A stretch of DNA of 64,000 nucleotides from Paenibacillus tianjinensis (GCF_017086365.1 NZ_CP070969.1:4154001-4218000), one strand, 5' to 3'. Counted from the first letter of the stretch, positions 17,129 through 26,294 are shown. Notes: generated by a model from the letters alone, not told the origin. Translations and numbers: made by a program.

Positions 17129-18097
17129 TTATAGATTAATTTGATCAGCCAAACTCTTTCCCAGTATGTATGCAAACAACGAGGGAATTCCGCTACATCT
17201 TTCATACTGTTTATCTAATGCAATATCATCGCCAAAAGAAAACCAATCCGGTACTGACTGAATTCTTAAGCATTCTCTCACGGTAAACCTTCTTGGAGGC
17301 TCACAAGAATATTCATCCATTTTTCTGATATCATAATTTGGTGGACTAGGATGCAGAGGTAGTTGTCTGGCTGTCGATACGATTGTAAATGAAGGTTCAT
17401 CCCATTGTCGTTGTCTATTCCTAGAAACATATCGTGGTGAAAATCCACCATCGTAGTATTCTTTATGATTGCTTACGCTGTGATTCTCACCGGGGCAAGG
17501 TAAGTCACCTATGGCATCTACTAAGTGTTTTCGCCCATCCGTTGAAATTGGTTCTGGGAAGCAAAAAGTCTTATTTAATGAATTATGTATGCCAACTATA
17601 AAAACCCTTTCTCTTTCTTGAGGAACGCCATATTCGTAGCAGTTAATCAATTTCCAACATACATTGTAGCCTAACTCTTCAAATGTAGTTAGTAGATGGC
17701 TTAAAAACTTTTCATGCTTCTTAAAAGTCAACCCCTTAACATTCTCTACAATAAATGCTTTTGGTTTTGCCTCTTTGATTAGTCGAAGAAAATGCTTCCC
17801 TAAATCCCCGTTAGCCTCATCTTCCTCTCCTCGCTGCGCCCCTCCTTCACTGAATGGCTTACAAGGAAATCCACCTACTATTACATCGGCTTTAGGCAAT
17901 TCATATCCGTTAATCTTTCTTATATCGACTACTCTTGCATGATTTCCAATGTTTTTATTGTATGTGTCAACCGCATACTTCTTATTGTCTAAAGCATCTA
18001 CAATATTGTATCCTGCCAATTTAAATCCCACTGCCCCAATCCCTGCGCCACAAAATAGATCAATCAATTTCAATCCGTTGTTTTCTTGTTGTTTCAA
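17129..18097 (-). CDS. C5-cytosine DNA methyltransferase
   Basis: 322 aa with the family motifs in order: I DLFCGAGIGAVGF, IV VGGFPCKPFSEGG with the catalytic Cys, VI ENVKGL, VIII QERERVFIVG, and IX/X near the C-terminus. Methylates cytosine in a short target. No restriction enzyme is next to it, so the likely role is protecting phage DNA from host restriction. Follows the CmoA-like methyltransferase by 10 bases. Confidence 0.95.
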   Translation of the reverse strand: MKQQENNGLKLIDLFCGAGIGAVGFKLAGYNIVDALDNKKYAVDTYNKNIGNHARVVDIRKINGYELPKADVIVGGFPCKPFSEGGAQRGEEDEANGDLGKHFLRLIKEAKPKAFIVENVKGLTFKKHEKFLSHLLTTFEELGYNVCWKLINCYEYGVPQERERVFIVGIHNSLNKTFCFPEPISTDGRKHLVDAIGDLPCPGENHSVSNHKEYYDGGFSPRYVSRNRQRQWDEPSFTIVSTARQLPLHPSPPNYDIRKMDEYSCEPPRRFTVRECLRIQSVPDWFSFGDDIALDKQYERCSGIPSLFAYILGKSLADQINL

Positions 18098-18107
18098 TTA
18101 ATCACCC

Positions 18108-18806
18108 CTATAGTTTGATAGCTATAAATCCAGCAAAATTATTCCATTTAAAAAAAGTGTCAATGTTTGTGAATCCTGATTTTTTCAACATGGAGATATT
18201 TTCATCTACCGTATACGGCTTCAATATCCCTCTAATCGACTGTGATTTCGCAATAACTTCTTCGTGTTTCAATCCGTTCTTGAGTTTTAAATCATGGTAT
18301 AATTCAATCCACATTTCATCAAATCTAGCGTTGCTGCCTACGACTTTTTCAATCATGACAAATGCTCCCCCATAGTTTAAGGAGTTATATATTTTATGTA
18401 TTAAATCTTGTCTTTGTCTTTGAGAAATGAACATTATAGATAAGACAGCAGTAATATAACTAGCATTATTCATTGCGAAATTACTGTCGGACACATCTTG
18501 GTTTAAGATAGTAACAGAACTTTCTTTATCAAATCGTTGTCTTGCCTTAATAACCATACTTTCCGACGAATCAACACCTATGTATTTAATATTTTTATTT
18601 TTATGCTTAATACTTAAATTATGAATTGTTTCTCCTGTCGATGTTCCTATGTCGTAGATGTTTGTAAAGTCTTCAGCAAACCAGTAAGACATCTCAGTTA
18701 TCATATTATGTATTTCTTCATATAAAGGAACCGATAGTCTTACGTGCTCATCAAAAATAGGAACTACTTCGGAATCGAATTTCCAATCTCCAGACTCTTG
18801 AAGCAA
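18108..18806 (-). CDS. CmoA-like class I SAM-dependent methyltransferase
   Basis: 232 aa. SAM site IYDIGTSTGETIHNL and IGVDSSESMVIKARQRF; the N-terminal SVPLYEEIHNMI resembles CmoA, which makes carboxy-SAM for tRNA wobble modification in other bacteria. The residues that bind prephenate in CmoA cannot be assigned by eye, so an ordinary small-molecule or tRNA methyltransferase is possible. Co-transcribed with the cytosine methyltransferase. Confidence 0.75.
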   Translation of the reverse strand: MLQESGDWKFDSEVVPIFDEHVRLSVPLYEEIHNMITEMSYWFAEDFTNIYDIGTSTGETIHNLSIKHKNKNIKYIGVDSSESMVIKARQRFDKESSVTILNQDVSDSNFAMNNASYITAVLSIMFISQRQRQDLIHKIYNSLNYGGAFVMIEKVVGSNARFDEMWIELYHDLKLKNGLKHEEVIAKSQSIRGILKPYTVDENISMLKKSGFTNIDTFFKWNNFAGFIAIKL

Positions 18807-18849
18807 ATTATCCTTTGCCTCCTTTCCTAATAAAATTTGACATTTATCA

Positions 18850-20165
18850 ACTCTTTGTAAGCAGTCGTTCGTTAGACTAAATTAACCCTAACTGGATGTA
18901 AATGTACACCCTCTATCCCATCTCCAAATGCGTTTGGGAATACCTTTTTCATGATCTGATAGCTTCCGTTCAGGTCAGCGTTGATCTTTATTCCTAGATT
19001 TGATATAAACATTCCTCTATGTATTCGCCTTGATTTATTATAGTTACTTTTGATGGGTAATTCTTCATCTAAAAAACTTGTTCCACTAGTATAACTCTCT
19101 TCGGTTTCAACAAACTTAATCCCGATATTTTCACACTTATATCTCAACTGCCTTATCAGCATTTCAAACGGTATATAAACAAAAGTTTGATTATTCGTCT
19201 TTCCCATGCGAGCTTCTTGCTTCCAGTTTTTATTTTTACCAACAACAAGCGTGTCTATCTGATGATCTGCACACCAATCTACGATATATCTACTTGATTT
19301 ATGAATGTGATTTCTTAATTTATTAGCTCTTTTATCTGTTAATGATTGTAAAGCATTACTCCATTTCTTATTATTTTTCTTCATTAAATCGCTCTGCGAC
19401 TTAGCTTTCTTTTTATTGTAATACTGATTCATAGATTTAATAATTTTGCCGTTAATAATAAATGGTTTATTCCCAGTATTATTTGATACAGTTGCAAAAT
19501 TATCAATTCCTAAATCGATTGAGGCAATCCTGTTTGATTCAATGTTTGCTAGAGGTATATCAATCTCATAAACTATCTCCATTGTATAATGGCTTCCTCT
19601 AGGCACAAATCTTATCTGCATTAGCTTGTCAGTCACTTTTGTTGGTATTTTAAAATTCCTAAATGGCAACCACGAGAACTTAATGCATCCATCAATTCGT
19701 TTGAATTGAATGTTCGAAAGGATAACGACTTGCCTTCCTTGTTTGTCTTTGTATTTAGGCATCTTTGGCATTCCTAAGTATTTACTCTTATTCTTGCCCC
19801 AGTCCTTGATGCTGGCAAAAAACGATTTCCAAGCTTCATCCAATACAGACAGCGTTTGTTGTGCTGCTTGAGAACCAAATGATTTAAACGGTTCATGGGT
19901 TTTTAATTCCTTCTTCATATCATAATAATTTATGTATTTCCCGTTATTGATGAACTCTTGTCTCATTATGTAATTCGCATAGTTATATAGGTTTTTACTC
20001 TTAAAACATAGTTCATCGACTGTTTTGTACATTTTGTGCGACTTTTTTATATCGTGTTTTTCAACTCTAAATACTTTTACAAATATCACCCCCCTCTCTA
20101 TCCGTAACACTATTCTAAATCCCATCATCCCATTATTTATTTCTATAATCTTGTTATAGTGACTT
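18850..20165 (-). mobile_element. IS200/IS605-family element carrying tnpB only
   Basis: The tnpB gene with short flanks lies between the CmoA-like gene and a zinc-binding gene. The ends are approximate: the flank after tnpB contains short inverted repeats (GGGTGTA/TACATCC) like the right end of such elements, where the omega RNA is made. No TnpA transposase is present, so it is a non-autonomous or domesticated copy. Both neighbours appear intact, so insertion was intergenic. Confidence 0.7.
18872..20089 (-). CDS. tnpB: TnpB, RNA-guided nuclease of IS200/IS605 elements
   Basis: About 405 aa from the likely GTG start; the frame is open further upstream without a ribosome site. RuvC-like parts are IASIDLGIDNFATV (first Asp), VETEESYTSGTSFLD (Glu) and INADLNGSYQI (last Asp). 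It belongs to the subgroup that has VVGKNKNWKQEARMGKTNNQ in the middle and lacks the four-Cys zinc finger. TnpB cuts DNA guided by an RNA from the 3' end of its own element. All key residues are present, so it may be active. Confidence 0.9.
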   Translation of the reverse strand: MIFVKVFRVEKHDIKKSHKMYKTVDELCFKSKNLYNYANYIMRQEFINNGKYINYYDMKKELKTHEPFKSFGSQAAQQTLSVLDEAWKSFFASIKDWGKNKSKYLGMPKMPKYKDKQGRQVVILSNIQFKRIDGCIKFSWLPFRNFKIPTKVTDKLMQIRFVPRGSHYTMEIVYEIDIPLANIESNRIASIDLGIDNFATVSNNTGNKPFIINGKIIKSMNQYYNKKKAKSQSDLMKKNNKKWSNALQSLTDKRANKLRNHIHKSSRYIVDWCADHQIDTLVVGKNKNWKQEARMGKTNNQTFVYIPFEMLIRQLRYKCENIGIKFVETEESYTSGTSFLDEELPIKSNYNKSRRIHRGMFISNLGIKINADLNGSYQIMKKVFPNAFGDGIEGVHLHPVRVNLV

Positions 20166-20552
20166 CTACTTTTTCTCCTTTGCAGCCAAATATTCTTTTT
20201 CAACGTCATCTTTTTCTAAATCATACTTGTTAAGAAGAAAGACAAGAAGGTCATCATTATTCACTTCTTCCCCACTACAGAAAGGACAATACTTTGGAGC
20301 GATACCTGTATCATCTATAATCTCGCCAATTTCAAGATTGAACCTATTTTCATCTTCCATTCCATATTCAACACGTTGTTCCTGAGTCCCATCGAATTTA
20401 ACTCCATAGTAATATGCATATCGAGAATCAATATTATCTGTATCTACTACACAAGATGTACAAACTCGATGTCCACATTCATGGCACGTATCTACATATT
20501 CTTCATATCTACTTTCCCCACAACAATCACAAGCATAAAAATCAACACTCAT
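20166..20552 (-). CDS. Cys-rich zinc-binding protein, 128 aa
   Basis: Cys pattern C-x-C-C (6-10), CHECG, C-x2-C and CPFC arranged like a RING or double zinc ribbon in the first 45 residues and near 90. The C-terminus is helical and charged. Start overlaps the next upstream gene's stop. Likely a binding adaptor; function unknown. Nearest gene upstream of the tnpB element. Confidence 0.7.
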   Translation of the reverse strand: MSVDFYACDCCGESRYEEYVDTCHECGHRVCTSCVVDTDNIDSRYAYYYGVKFDGTQEQRVEYGMEDENRFNLEIGEIIDDTGIAPKYCPFCSGEEVNNDDLLVFLLNKYDLEKDDVEKEYLAAKEKK

Positions 20553-20776
20553 TAAAGAACATCTCCCTTGTTTAACTTTTCCAAAATTGTTTTATAGGCT
20601 TGCAGCGACCCGAATGTTTCGCCATCTGAAACGCCGTCACTATAACAATCGTCAAAATTACCTCCAGACCAATCAGAGGGGTTGTAATCCTCCTCATATT
20701 TTTTCTCGATCTGATCACTTTCTGATTGCAATGCTTTAATTTTATTTTCAATAAATTTAATAACCTCTTCCATCAA
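20552..20776 (-). CDS. hypothetical protein, 74 aa
   Basis: Helix, then a Gly/Asp-rich loop (GGNFDDCYSDGVSDGETFGS), then a helix. The loop resembles repeated small phage proteins of unknown role. Overlaps the genes on both sides by 1-4 bases, so it is part of a tightly coupled group. Confidence 0.7.
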   Translation of the reverse strand: MMEEVIKFIENKIKALQSESDQIEKKYEEDYNPSDWSGGNFDDCYSDGVSDGETFGSLQAYKTILEKLNKGDVL

Positions 20777-21093
20777 TAAGCCCTCCCCAATTTATAATCA
20801 TCTGCATGTTCCCATTGTCGATACCACTCTTTGGAATGAATTTCAAACACATCATTATGTTCCTGGTCATTGTTTACAATCCATGTTTTAGTTTCAACTG
20901 TGTAATCTCCAAGCCCCATTGAATCATAACCATCATAGTGTTCAAGTTTCATTCTTGATGATTTCCAGTAGGTTGAAAACGGCCAGTATTCAGGTTGTGC
21001 TTTTGTGTTGCCTGTTTTCCAGTTCTCAATTTTACCATCAAGCAATAGAACATTTGCATGTAGTTCATGAGGATATGTATCAGACCAACTCAT
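20773..21093 (-). CDS. hypothetical protein, 106 aa
   Basis: Rich in Trp, Tyr and His, acidic, soluble. No motif recognised. Overlaps both neighbours by four bases (ATGA type). Confidence 0.7.
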   Translation of the reverse strand: MSWSDTYPHELHANVLLLDGKIENWKTGNTKAQPEYWPFSTYWKSSRMKLEHYDGYDSMGLGDYTVETKTWIVNNDQEHNDVFEIHSKEWYRQWEHADDYKLGRAY

Positions 21094-21470
21094 TCAATCA
21101 CTCCCTGCTCTTTAATATAGTTCATGATTTCATCATATTTATTCTTACCTCTGTTACATTTCGAAATATGGTCAGTTGAAAAACTCCCATATTTCTTTTC
21201 ATTGTATAACTCCTTCATCTCTTTAATCGCCTCTTTAAAATGAGAAAGGCCAGCAAATAGAATTAGTATAGGGAACAGGACAGTTGTAAGAATGATACAC
21301 AGATGATTTGAGAAATAGTGAATCAAGACATTGTTATCGTTATAATAATATTCGCACTTCTGGTTCCATCTTAATACTCTACGGGGGAAAAGTTCTTTGT
21401 GCTGCTTCCTAGAAAGCTTAAATCGAGTATATCCATATTCTGTTGGACTACGATATGTATAATCACTCAT
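21090..21470 (-). CDS. membrane protein, 126 aa
   Basis: Basic N-terminal region, one long hydrophobic stretch at about 57-78 (HLCIILTTVLFPILILFAGL), then a charged cytoplasmic tail. Could be one or two helices. Function unknown; first gene of a coupled group of four. Confidence 0.7.
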   Translation of the reverse strand: MSDYTYRSPTEYGYTRFKLSRKQHKELFPRRVLRWNQKCEYYYNDNNVLIHYFSNHLCIILTTVLFPILILFAGLSHFKEAIKEMKELYNEKKYGSFSTDHISKCNRGKNKYDEIMNYIKEQGVIE

Positions 21471-21503
21471 ATGTAACCTCCTTTGAATAAAACCTCTCTT
21501 TTA

Positions 21504-21725
21504 CTAAGAATAAAAAGCACATACCGCACCATGATGAACTCTGAACTCTACTCCATTATTGGTTAATTTATCTAGGAAATTATTTATAGTCTCTACTGAA
21601 CATTCTTCAAATACGTCTCCTTTTTCTTTTGAACTATAAAGACTGTAGTATTCGATCTCTCCCCTAAAATCTACATCATTGTCTTTATAATGTTTAACAA
21701 TTACATAGTCATTCATATATTTCAT
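21504..21725 (-). CDS. hypothetical protein, 73 aa
   Basis: ATG start. Mixed alpha/beta acidic protein (EIEYYSLYSSKEKGDVFEEC). No family recognised. Dyad repeats lie on both sides, so it is a single-gene unit. Confidence 0.65.
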   Translation of the reverse strand: MKYMNDYVIVKHYKDNDVDFRGEIEYYSLYSSKEKGDVFEECSVETINNFLDKLTNNGVEFRVHHGAVCAFYS

Positions 21726-21786
21726 CCATCCTTTTCCTAATCAAATATATCTTTTATGAAGAAATACACTCTAAAAAACCTAATGT

Positions 21787-21951
21787 TTATAAGGGTTTCT
21801 CTAAATCGAATTCCCTCAAAGTATCGATAATTTCATCATTCGAAGCAAAACTTGGCTTCCTGGCATCAACTTTACCATTTAATACTTTAATCCATTGAAC
21901 ATCCTTGCCTGAACCAACATCTGGGCCACTATACACAGTTTCATCTTTCAT
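21787..21951 (-). CDS. hypothetical protein, 54 aa
   Basis: ATG start after AGAGGTG. Begins MKDETVYSGPDVGSGKDVQW. No known domain. Its stop lies in a CCCTTATAAAC sequence that recurs at other gene ends in this window. Confidence 0.65.
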   Translation of the reverse strand: MKDETVYSGPDVGSGKDVQWIKVLNGKVDARKPSFASNDEIIDTLREFDLEKPL

Positions 21952-21966
21952 TTGTTACACCTCTCA

Positions 21967-22203
21967 CTAAAACGTTGTACATCCTTTGTGATATTTCTGA
22001 CCTTTATATTTATATTTAGCAATAAAAGTTTTAACAATCACCACTTCATTTGAAACTCTCTGTAATACCAATGTTCCCCATTTTGTCATCCATCTGAGCT
22101 TACCTGTAATATTTAGACCAGAAACCTCTCTTGCGAGAGATCTCCAATCTACATTACTTTGACGACAACGTTCTTTAGCATGTTCAGTAAAACGTACATT
22201 CAT
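21967..22203 (-). CDS. DUF4258-like small protein, 78 aa
   Basis: Begins MNVRFTEHAKERCRQSNVDW, resembling the DUF4258/BrnT pattern (His-Ala then Arg-rich helix) of RelE-fold proteins, followed by beta strands. Could be a toxin-fold protein, but no antitoxin gene is paired with it. Four bases from the next gene. Confidence 0.55.
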   Translation of the reverse strand: MNVRFTEHAKERCRQSNVDWRSLAREVSGLNITGKLRWMTKWGTLVLQRVSNEVVIVKTFIAKYKYKGQKYHKGCTTF

Positions 22204-22207
22204 AAGA

Positions 22208-22429
22208 TTACCGTTTCTTAGAGGCGTTCAACTTTCTTGCTTTTGCGTATTTTGTCAACGTAGCTCCACCTTTCTTTGTATTGTTTTCTGGCAGCAAATA
22301 CTGAAACGTAAGTCCATTCTTCTTGCAATGTGTTTTTGCTTCATTCTCTGCGCTCAGACGATTATCCGATAGATTAAAAATGATTGTGCTTGTTCCTGTT
22401 TGGTTAGTTGCTACGCCGTAGTATTTCAT
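22208..22429 (-). CDS. hypothetical basic protein, 73 aa
   Basis: ATG start after AGAGGAG, directly behind a repeat-type promoter. Basic C-terminus (ATLTKYAKARKLNASKKR). Small alpha/beta. Unknown; nucleic-acid binding plausible. Confidence 0.65.
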   Translation of the reverse strand: MKYYGVATNQTGTSTIIFNLSDNRLSAENEAKTHCKKNGLTFQYLLPENNTKKGGATLTKYAKARKLNASKKR

Positions 22430-22449
22430 ATGTATTTTATCTCCTCTTT

Positions 22450-22478
22450 ATTATATATTATAATTTTTTATTTGTATA
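22450..22478 (-). promoter_or_regulatory. promoter, repeat type B
   Basis: -35 TATACA, 17-bp spacer, -10 TATAAT; ATTTAATAAATAAATA lies just upstream of the -35 and overlaps the RecJ stop codon. Drives the gene at 22208-22429. Confidence 0.75.
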
Positions 22479-22488
22479 TATTTATTTA

Positions 22489-24135
22489 TTAAATAATTTC
22501 TCGGTAATCATCAATGAACAATTGCAGTGTTTTAGTCACTTTAAACTTGGGTTTATAAACTTTCCACACATTAATATTAAGTGAACCAATAGCTTCAATT
22601 TCTGAAAAGACCGGGACAGAGTTAAAGTATTCTTCGTCAGTTTTGAACTTCATAAGTTGAATCTTATCACAATCAACCTTAACTGTGTTTGCTGATTTGC
22701 CCATAAGCTTTTTATCTGAAACGAATAAGCCTTTGATGAGGAACTTACCTTGTTTGAATTTGTTGCCCGTAATCCGGTAAAACTCATTTAAATAATTAAT
22801 TAGGCTCTCATTTACATCTGACAAGTTGAATTCTAAATCGTAATACAGAGAGTCATCTGCTTCAAAGTCAGACAGCTTATCATTCAGTTCTTGTTGGAGT
22901 TGTTCTAAATTTGTTTTAAGTAACTGAACGCCTCCAGCAGCATCGTGTCCAGCAGCATAAATTGTGTTTTCACAATTATCCAGTAGCTCTAGCATTGAGA
23001 AATCCTCTAATCCACGGAAACTTCCTTTCAACATATCTCCATCATCACTAACACCAAGTACAATTGCTGGTCTATTGAATGTCTTGGACAGCTCTTGCGC
23101 CACCAATCCATTCATCCCGGCTCCCAATGATGAATCTACTACGATTACAACCTTATTCGATTCATCAAAGAGTGGCTTCAATGCTTGTAAAGCTTCAGCC
23201 TGAACCTCTTTGCGTCTCTCATTGGCCTTAATCAACTCTTTAGTAAGTCCCTTGATGTCGTCTGAGTCGTCAACACACATCAGAAAGTCAATTGCCAGCT
23301 TGATATTATCTGCTCTTGTGGCAGCCGTTACAGCAGGACTCACACCGTATAGAAAGTCTGTTGCGGATAGATTTGCTAAATCGAAGTTCATTGCTTGAAA
23401 CAATGCCTTAAGTCCAGCATGATGTAGGTTCTTCAATGACTGCTTTGCATAGTATCTGTTCTCTAATTCCATCATCGACATCATATCAGCCATGAGTGCA
23501 AATCCAGGAAGATCATCGAGCTTATTCGAATAATTTGTATTCATGTAATCATCGATAACTTGACATACTTTATAAACGAGTAATCCACCGCAGGCATTCT
23601 TATTGGGATATAAACATCCCTCTTGTTGCGGGTTCACTAAGATTGCGTATGGATTCTCTACTGTGACTGTGTGATGGTCAATGATTAAGCAGTCGATGCC
23701 TTTTGATGATAACATTCGCATTGTTTCAACATCGTTTGATGAACTGTCTACTGCAATCAGAACCTTTGTTGATTCTGGGATTGTATCGACTAGATTATTT
23801 ATTGAATGACCTTCGCTGCGTTCATTGCACACGTAATATACTTCATCGGTGAAATTAAGTAGATACTTATACATTGTCACCAACGAAGTTACTCCGTCAT
23901 AGCCTGGCTAATCAGGGTCTCCAGTAATCGTAATAGGCTCACGATTCCGAATGGAAAGGATGATTCGACTTGCCAATTCATTGATATTTTTAAGTAGATA
24001 AGAATCACAAATCACATTAGACAATGGGTTCAGAAATTGATCAATGTTAGTGATTCCATTCAGTTTCGCGAGTTTAGAATATGTATTGTCATATGATTCA
24101 AATGGAATGACAGGTGTTTTTTGTTTCCATTTCAT
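22489..24135 (-). CDS. RecJ-like single-strand DNA exonuclease (DHH family), interrupted by an in-frame TAG
   Basis: About 548 codons. The first 75 residues end in TITGDPD, the start of DHH motif I. Then come TAG CCA GGC, and the same frame continues YDGVTSLVTMYK. Later motifs are present: AVDSSSND, IIDHHTV (DHH), a mid-region GAGMNG and VIYAAGHDAAGG (DHHA1). Without the nine bases the junction would read GDPDYDGVTS, matching the family. So this is a pseudogene, a decoding event or a sequence error. If only the second part is made (ATG at 23883) motif I is lost. In SPbeta-type phages this exonuclease sits next to the primase. Confidence 0.8.
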
Positions 24136-24162
24136 TTATAAATATCACTCCCATTCATATTT

Positions 24163-24333
24163 TTATTGTTCTTCGATCAGTGCAGCCAATACTTCAATCT
24201 GTTCCTCTTTATTAAGGTTAACCCAAAGTTCAGAAATCTCATTGAAGATTGCTTTTACATCACGGGATTGGCCGTTTTCGTCTTTGAGACTAATACCGTA
24301 ATCATTCAGCATATCTACTATGATTTTATTCAT
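24163..24333 (-). CDS. hypothetical protein, 56 aa, tape-measure-like motif
   Basis: Start MNKIIVDML chosen for its AAGGAGGTG. The part GISLKDENGQSRDVKAIFNE resembles a motif repeated in phage tape-measure proteins, but as a 56-residue free-standing protein. Probably a small helical protein sharing that fold element; role unknown. Confidence 0.65.
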   Translation of the reverse strand: MNKIIVDMLNDYGISLKDENGQSRDVKAIFNEISELWVNLNKEEQIEVLAALIEEQ

Positions 24334-24352
24334 TAAATTCACCTCCTTGATT

Positions 24353-24374
24353 TGATAAAAGATAAGTTTTATCA
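24353..24374. repeat. dyad repeat TGATAAAA-N6-TTTTATCA
   Basis: A perfect copy: both 8-bp arms match the consensus with a 6-bp spacer. It lies about 15 bases upstream of the ribosome site of the 24163 gene. Confidence 0.8.
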
Positions 24375-24413
24375 AGTTATGTCACTCAAAAAAACCTTAT
24401 AAACATTGACTTT

Positions 24414-24605
24414 TTAAATAGCGAAACAATCGTAATCTTGACCCTCTAGGAAAAATTCATCGGCAATCATGTTTCCCTTGGTATCAACAAGGGTAATGCT
24501 GTCGGTCATCTTAGAATTGATATAAATACCGTGCTTGTTTGAGACTTGTTCTAAATCGGTAAGAAACGAATTTATTTTATCAATATTTTCCGTTATTTTT
24601 GTCAT
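24414..24605 (-). CDS. hypothetical protein, 63 aa
   Basis: ATG start. Helical N-terminus and beta C-terminus (YINSKMTDSITLVDTKGNMI). Common small-phage layout; unknown. Confidence 0.65.
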   Translation of the reverse strand: MTKITENIDKINSFLTDLEQVSNKHGIYINSKMTDSITLVDTKGNMIADEFFLEGQDYDCFAI

Positions 24606-24610
24606 ATGTA

Positions 24611-24811
24611 TTATTTCTCCTCCATGAAATTATTTGCTTCATCAATCAGATCGTCTAAATTATCTCTCATTTGACGAGCTTGCTTATTCCAACTCTCGAT
24701 TTGTTCGTCTGTAAATACCGTGTTTGGATTGTGAAAAATTGAGAATAGGAATGAGGTATCCATTGGAAGTGCTTTGATTCGATAAAGAAAATTACTTTTC
24801 TCTTGGCTCAT
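24611..24811 (-). CDS. hypothetical protein, 66 aa
   Basis: ATG start overlapping the stop of the small membrane gene upstream. Helical, acidic tail. Unknown. Confidence 0.65.
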   Translation of the reverse strand: MSQEKSNFLYRIKALPMDTSFLFSIFHNPNTVFTDEQIESWNKQARQMRDNLDDLIDEANNFMEEK

Positions 24812-24948
24812 TATTTATCACTCTTTCGTGATTCATATTTGGCAATTTTTGCTTTTGAAATATTCACAAAGATATTGTCTATTGTTATTAGTGCAACGAT
24901 TGAAATGATTAGGGTAAAGAATGGATATTCTAAACACCATTTAAGCAT
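24811..24948 (-). CDS. single-helix membrane protein, 45 aa
   Basis: ATG start with AGGAGG 12 bases upstream. One membrane helix at about 9-27 (PFFTLIISIVALITIDNIF) and a basic cytoplasmic tail. Unknown function. Confidence 0.65.
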   Translation of the reverse strand: MLKWCLEYPFFTLIISIVALITIDNIFVNISKAKIAKYESRKSDK

Positions 24949-24954
24949 TAATCT

Positions 24955-25263
24955 TTAAACCTCCTTAGCAGGATAATCTTCTACAGATATCCAAGTTTCA
25001 TCTGAGTCAATTTTCTCAATGTCAAGAGTCTTATGTTCGCCATATTCAGCATTAATTTCAAATCTTGTTTTTGCAATTTTAAACCCAAACGCTTCTTCCA
25101 TTACTTCGGCAACACCATTGTGGTAAGGATATCTACCATTCAATTTCTCCATTGCAGAATTATATAGTTTGCAAAATTCAATCTTAGTAAATTCTTTCTC
25201 ATGATAAATCATCGTGTAAGCATAATCCGAATATTCACCATTTGAGATTGTGTAAAAATACAT
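24955..25263 (-). CDS. hypothetical protein, 102 aa
   Basis: Start MYFYTISNGEYS chosen for AGGAGG nine bases upstream; the frame is open 22 codons further but overlaps the previous gene. Alpha/beta, acidic. No family recognised. Confidence 0.7.
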   Translation of the reverse strand: MYFYTISNGEYSDYAYTMIYHEKEFTKIEFCKLYNSAMEKLNGRYPYHNGVAEVMEEAFGFKIAKTRFEINAEYGEHKTLDIEKIDSDETWISVEDYPAKEV

Positions 25264-25279
25264 TGCTGTATCCTCCTTT

Positions 25280-25510
25280 TTATTTAACAAAAATAATCTC
25301 ATTGTTTTCAAAAAGTTGATTCCCGCCAATATAAAAATGTGAGCCGAATATCTGCATCAAATTCCACAGGGCAAACTTATAGGTTCCATCAAATTCTGGT
25401 TCTTGCCAATACCTTTCTGGGATCTTTAATGATTCGTAATGTTCACGAAGAGCGTTTATTCCAAGTGTGTTCAGTTTTACGTAAACTTGAATGTTGATGT
25501 TGCATTTCAT
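25280..25510 (-). CDS. hypothetical protein, 76 aa
   Basis: ATG start. Mixed fold with YKFALWNLMQIFGSHFYIGG in the middle. Not membrane-like overall. Unknown. Confidence 0.65.
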   Translation of the reverse strand: MKCNINIQVYVKLNTLGINALREHYESLKIPERYWQEPEFDGTYKFALWNLMQIFGSHFYIGGNQLFENNEIIFVK

Positions 25511-25571
25511 TTTGCAATTTATCCCTCATTTCTTCATGAAAGTATGTTTTCGTGAAGTTTTCAAATCATTA

Positions 25572-26294
25572 TTACCTTTTCCTTATAACATGTTCTTTAT
25601 ATTTTCCATCCTCACTAATCTCCAAACAGTTTAGTTGTCCAGAGCTATGAAAACACCCTCCATCAATCCCTATCTTTCCTTTATGTTTACCTTTGCCAAA
25701 CCAAATGTTATTGCTTTTGTGAAGATAAATTGTAGGAGTATGACCGAAAACAATCGTTTTACTTTCTCTAGTAGGATTATTATAGAAATCTTCACGAATC
25801 CACAAGAAATCTTCTTCTGATTGCTGTTTCCAATCATTTATTTCTGGATTAATTCCAGCATGAACATAAATATGTTTATCATCTTCATAATACAGAGGTA
25901 GGTTTTCAAGAAAATCAATGTGGTTGGGATAATTTTTAAGTATCAGTGACTTCATTCTTAGATGTTCATCCCAGTCGAATCCTTCTTCTAGAAAATCATA
26001 TCCGGCATAACTTTGAGTAGTCATGATTCCGCCATTATTAATCCATAGTGAATCTCCTCGATTCCTAAAGGCATCCACCATTAAATCATCATGATTTCCT
26101 TTAAGAGCGATTACACCGTAATCTTTAGCCAATTGAATGACTTTAGTGACAACATCTTTACTGTACAATCCTCTATCTACATAGTCTCCCAGTAAGATTA
26201 GTTTATCATTATCAGGATTGTATTTAATCTGCTTCAACATGGCATCAAATTGTAAATAGCATCCGTGAATATCCGAGATAACTAACGTTCTGAT
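25572..26294 (-). CDS. Ser/Thr protein phosphatase-like metallophosphoesterase, non-ATG start
   Basis: About 241 aa. Metal and active-site motifs: SDIHGCYLQF near the N-terminus, GDYVDRG, LKGNHDD, and HAGINPE and FGHTPT further on. This is the PP1/PrpE-type phosphatase pattern, also seen in phage lambda. The first ATG (26240) would omit the essential DIHG motif. The frame continues up to GGAG-N8-ATC inside ATACATATC, the position where other genes here have ATACATATG. So translation probably begins at AUC, or at AUA six bases earlier. Confidence 0.88.
   Translation of the reverse strand: MRTLVISDIHGCYLQFDAMLKQIKYNPDNDKLILLGDYVDRGLYSKDVVTKVIQLAKDYGVIALKGNHDDLMVDAFRNRGDSLWINNGGIMTTQSYAGYDFLEEGFDWDEHLRMKSLILKNYPNHIDFLENLPLYYEDDKHIYVHAGINPEINDWKQQSEEDFLWIREDFYNNPTRESKTIVFGHTPTIYLHKSNNIWFGKGKHKGKIGIDGGCFHSSGQLNCLEISEDGKYKEHVIRKR

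Noticed and set aside
23908..24135. Separate 75-aa gene ending in TITGDPD
   Set aside because: Its end is the first half of the RecJ motif and the frame continues after the TAG, so it is treated as part of the interrupted RecJ gene.
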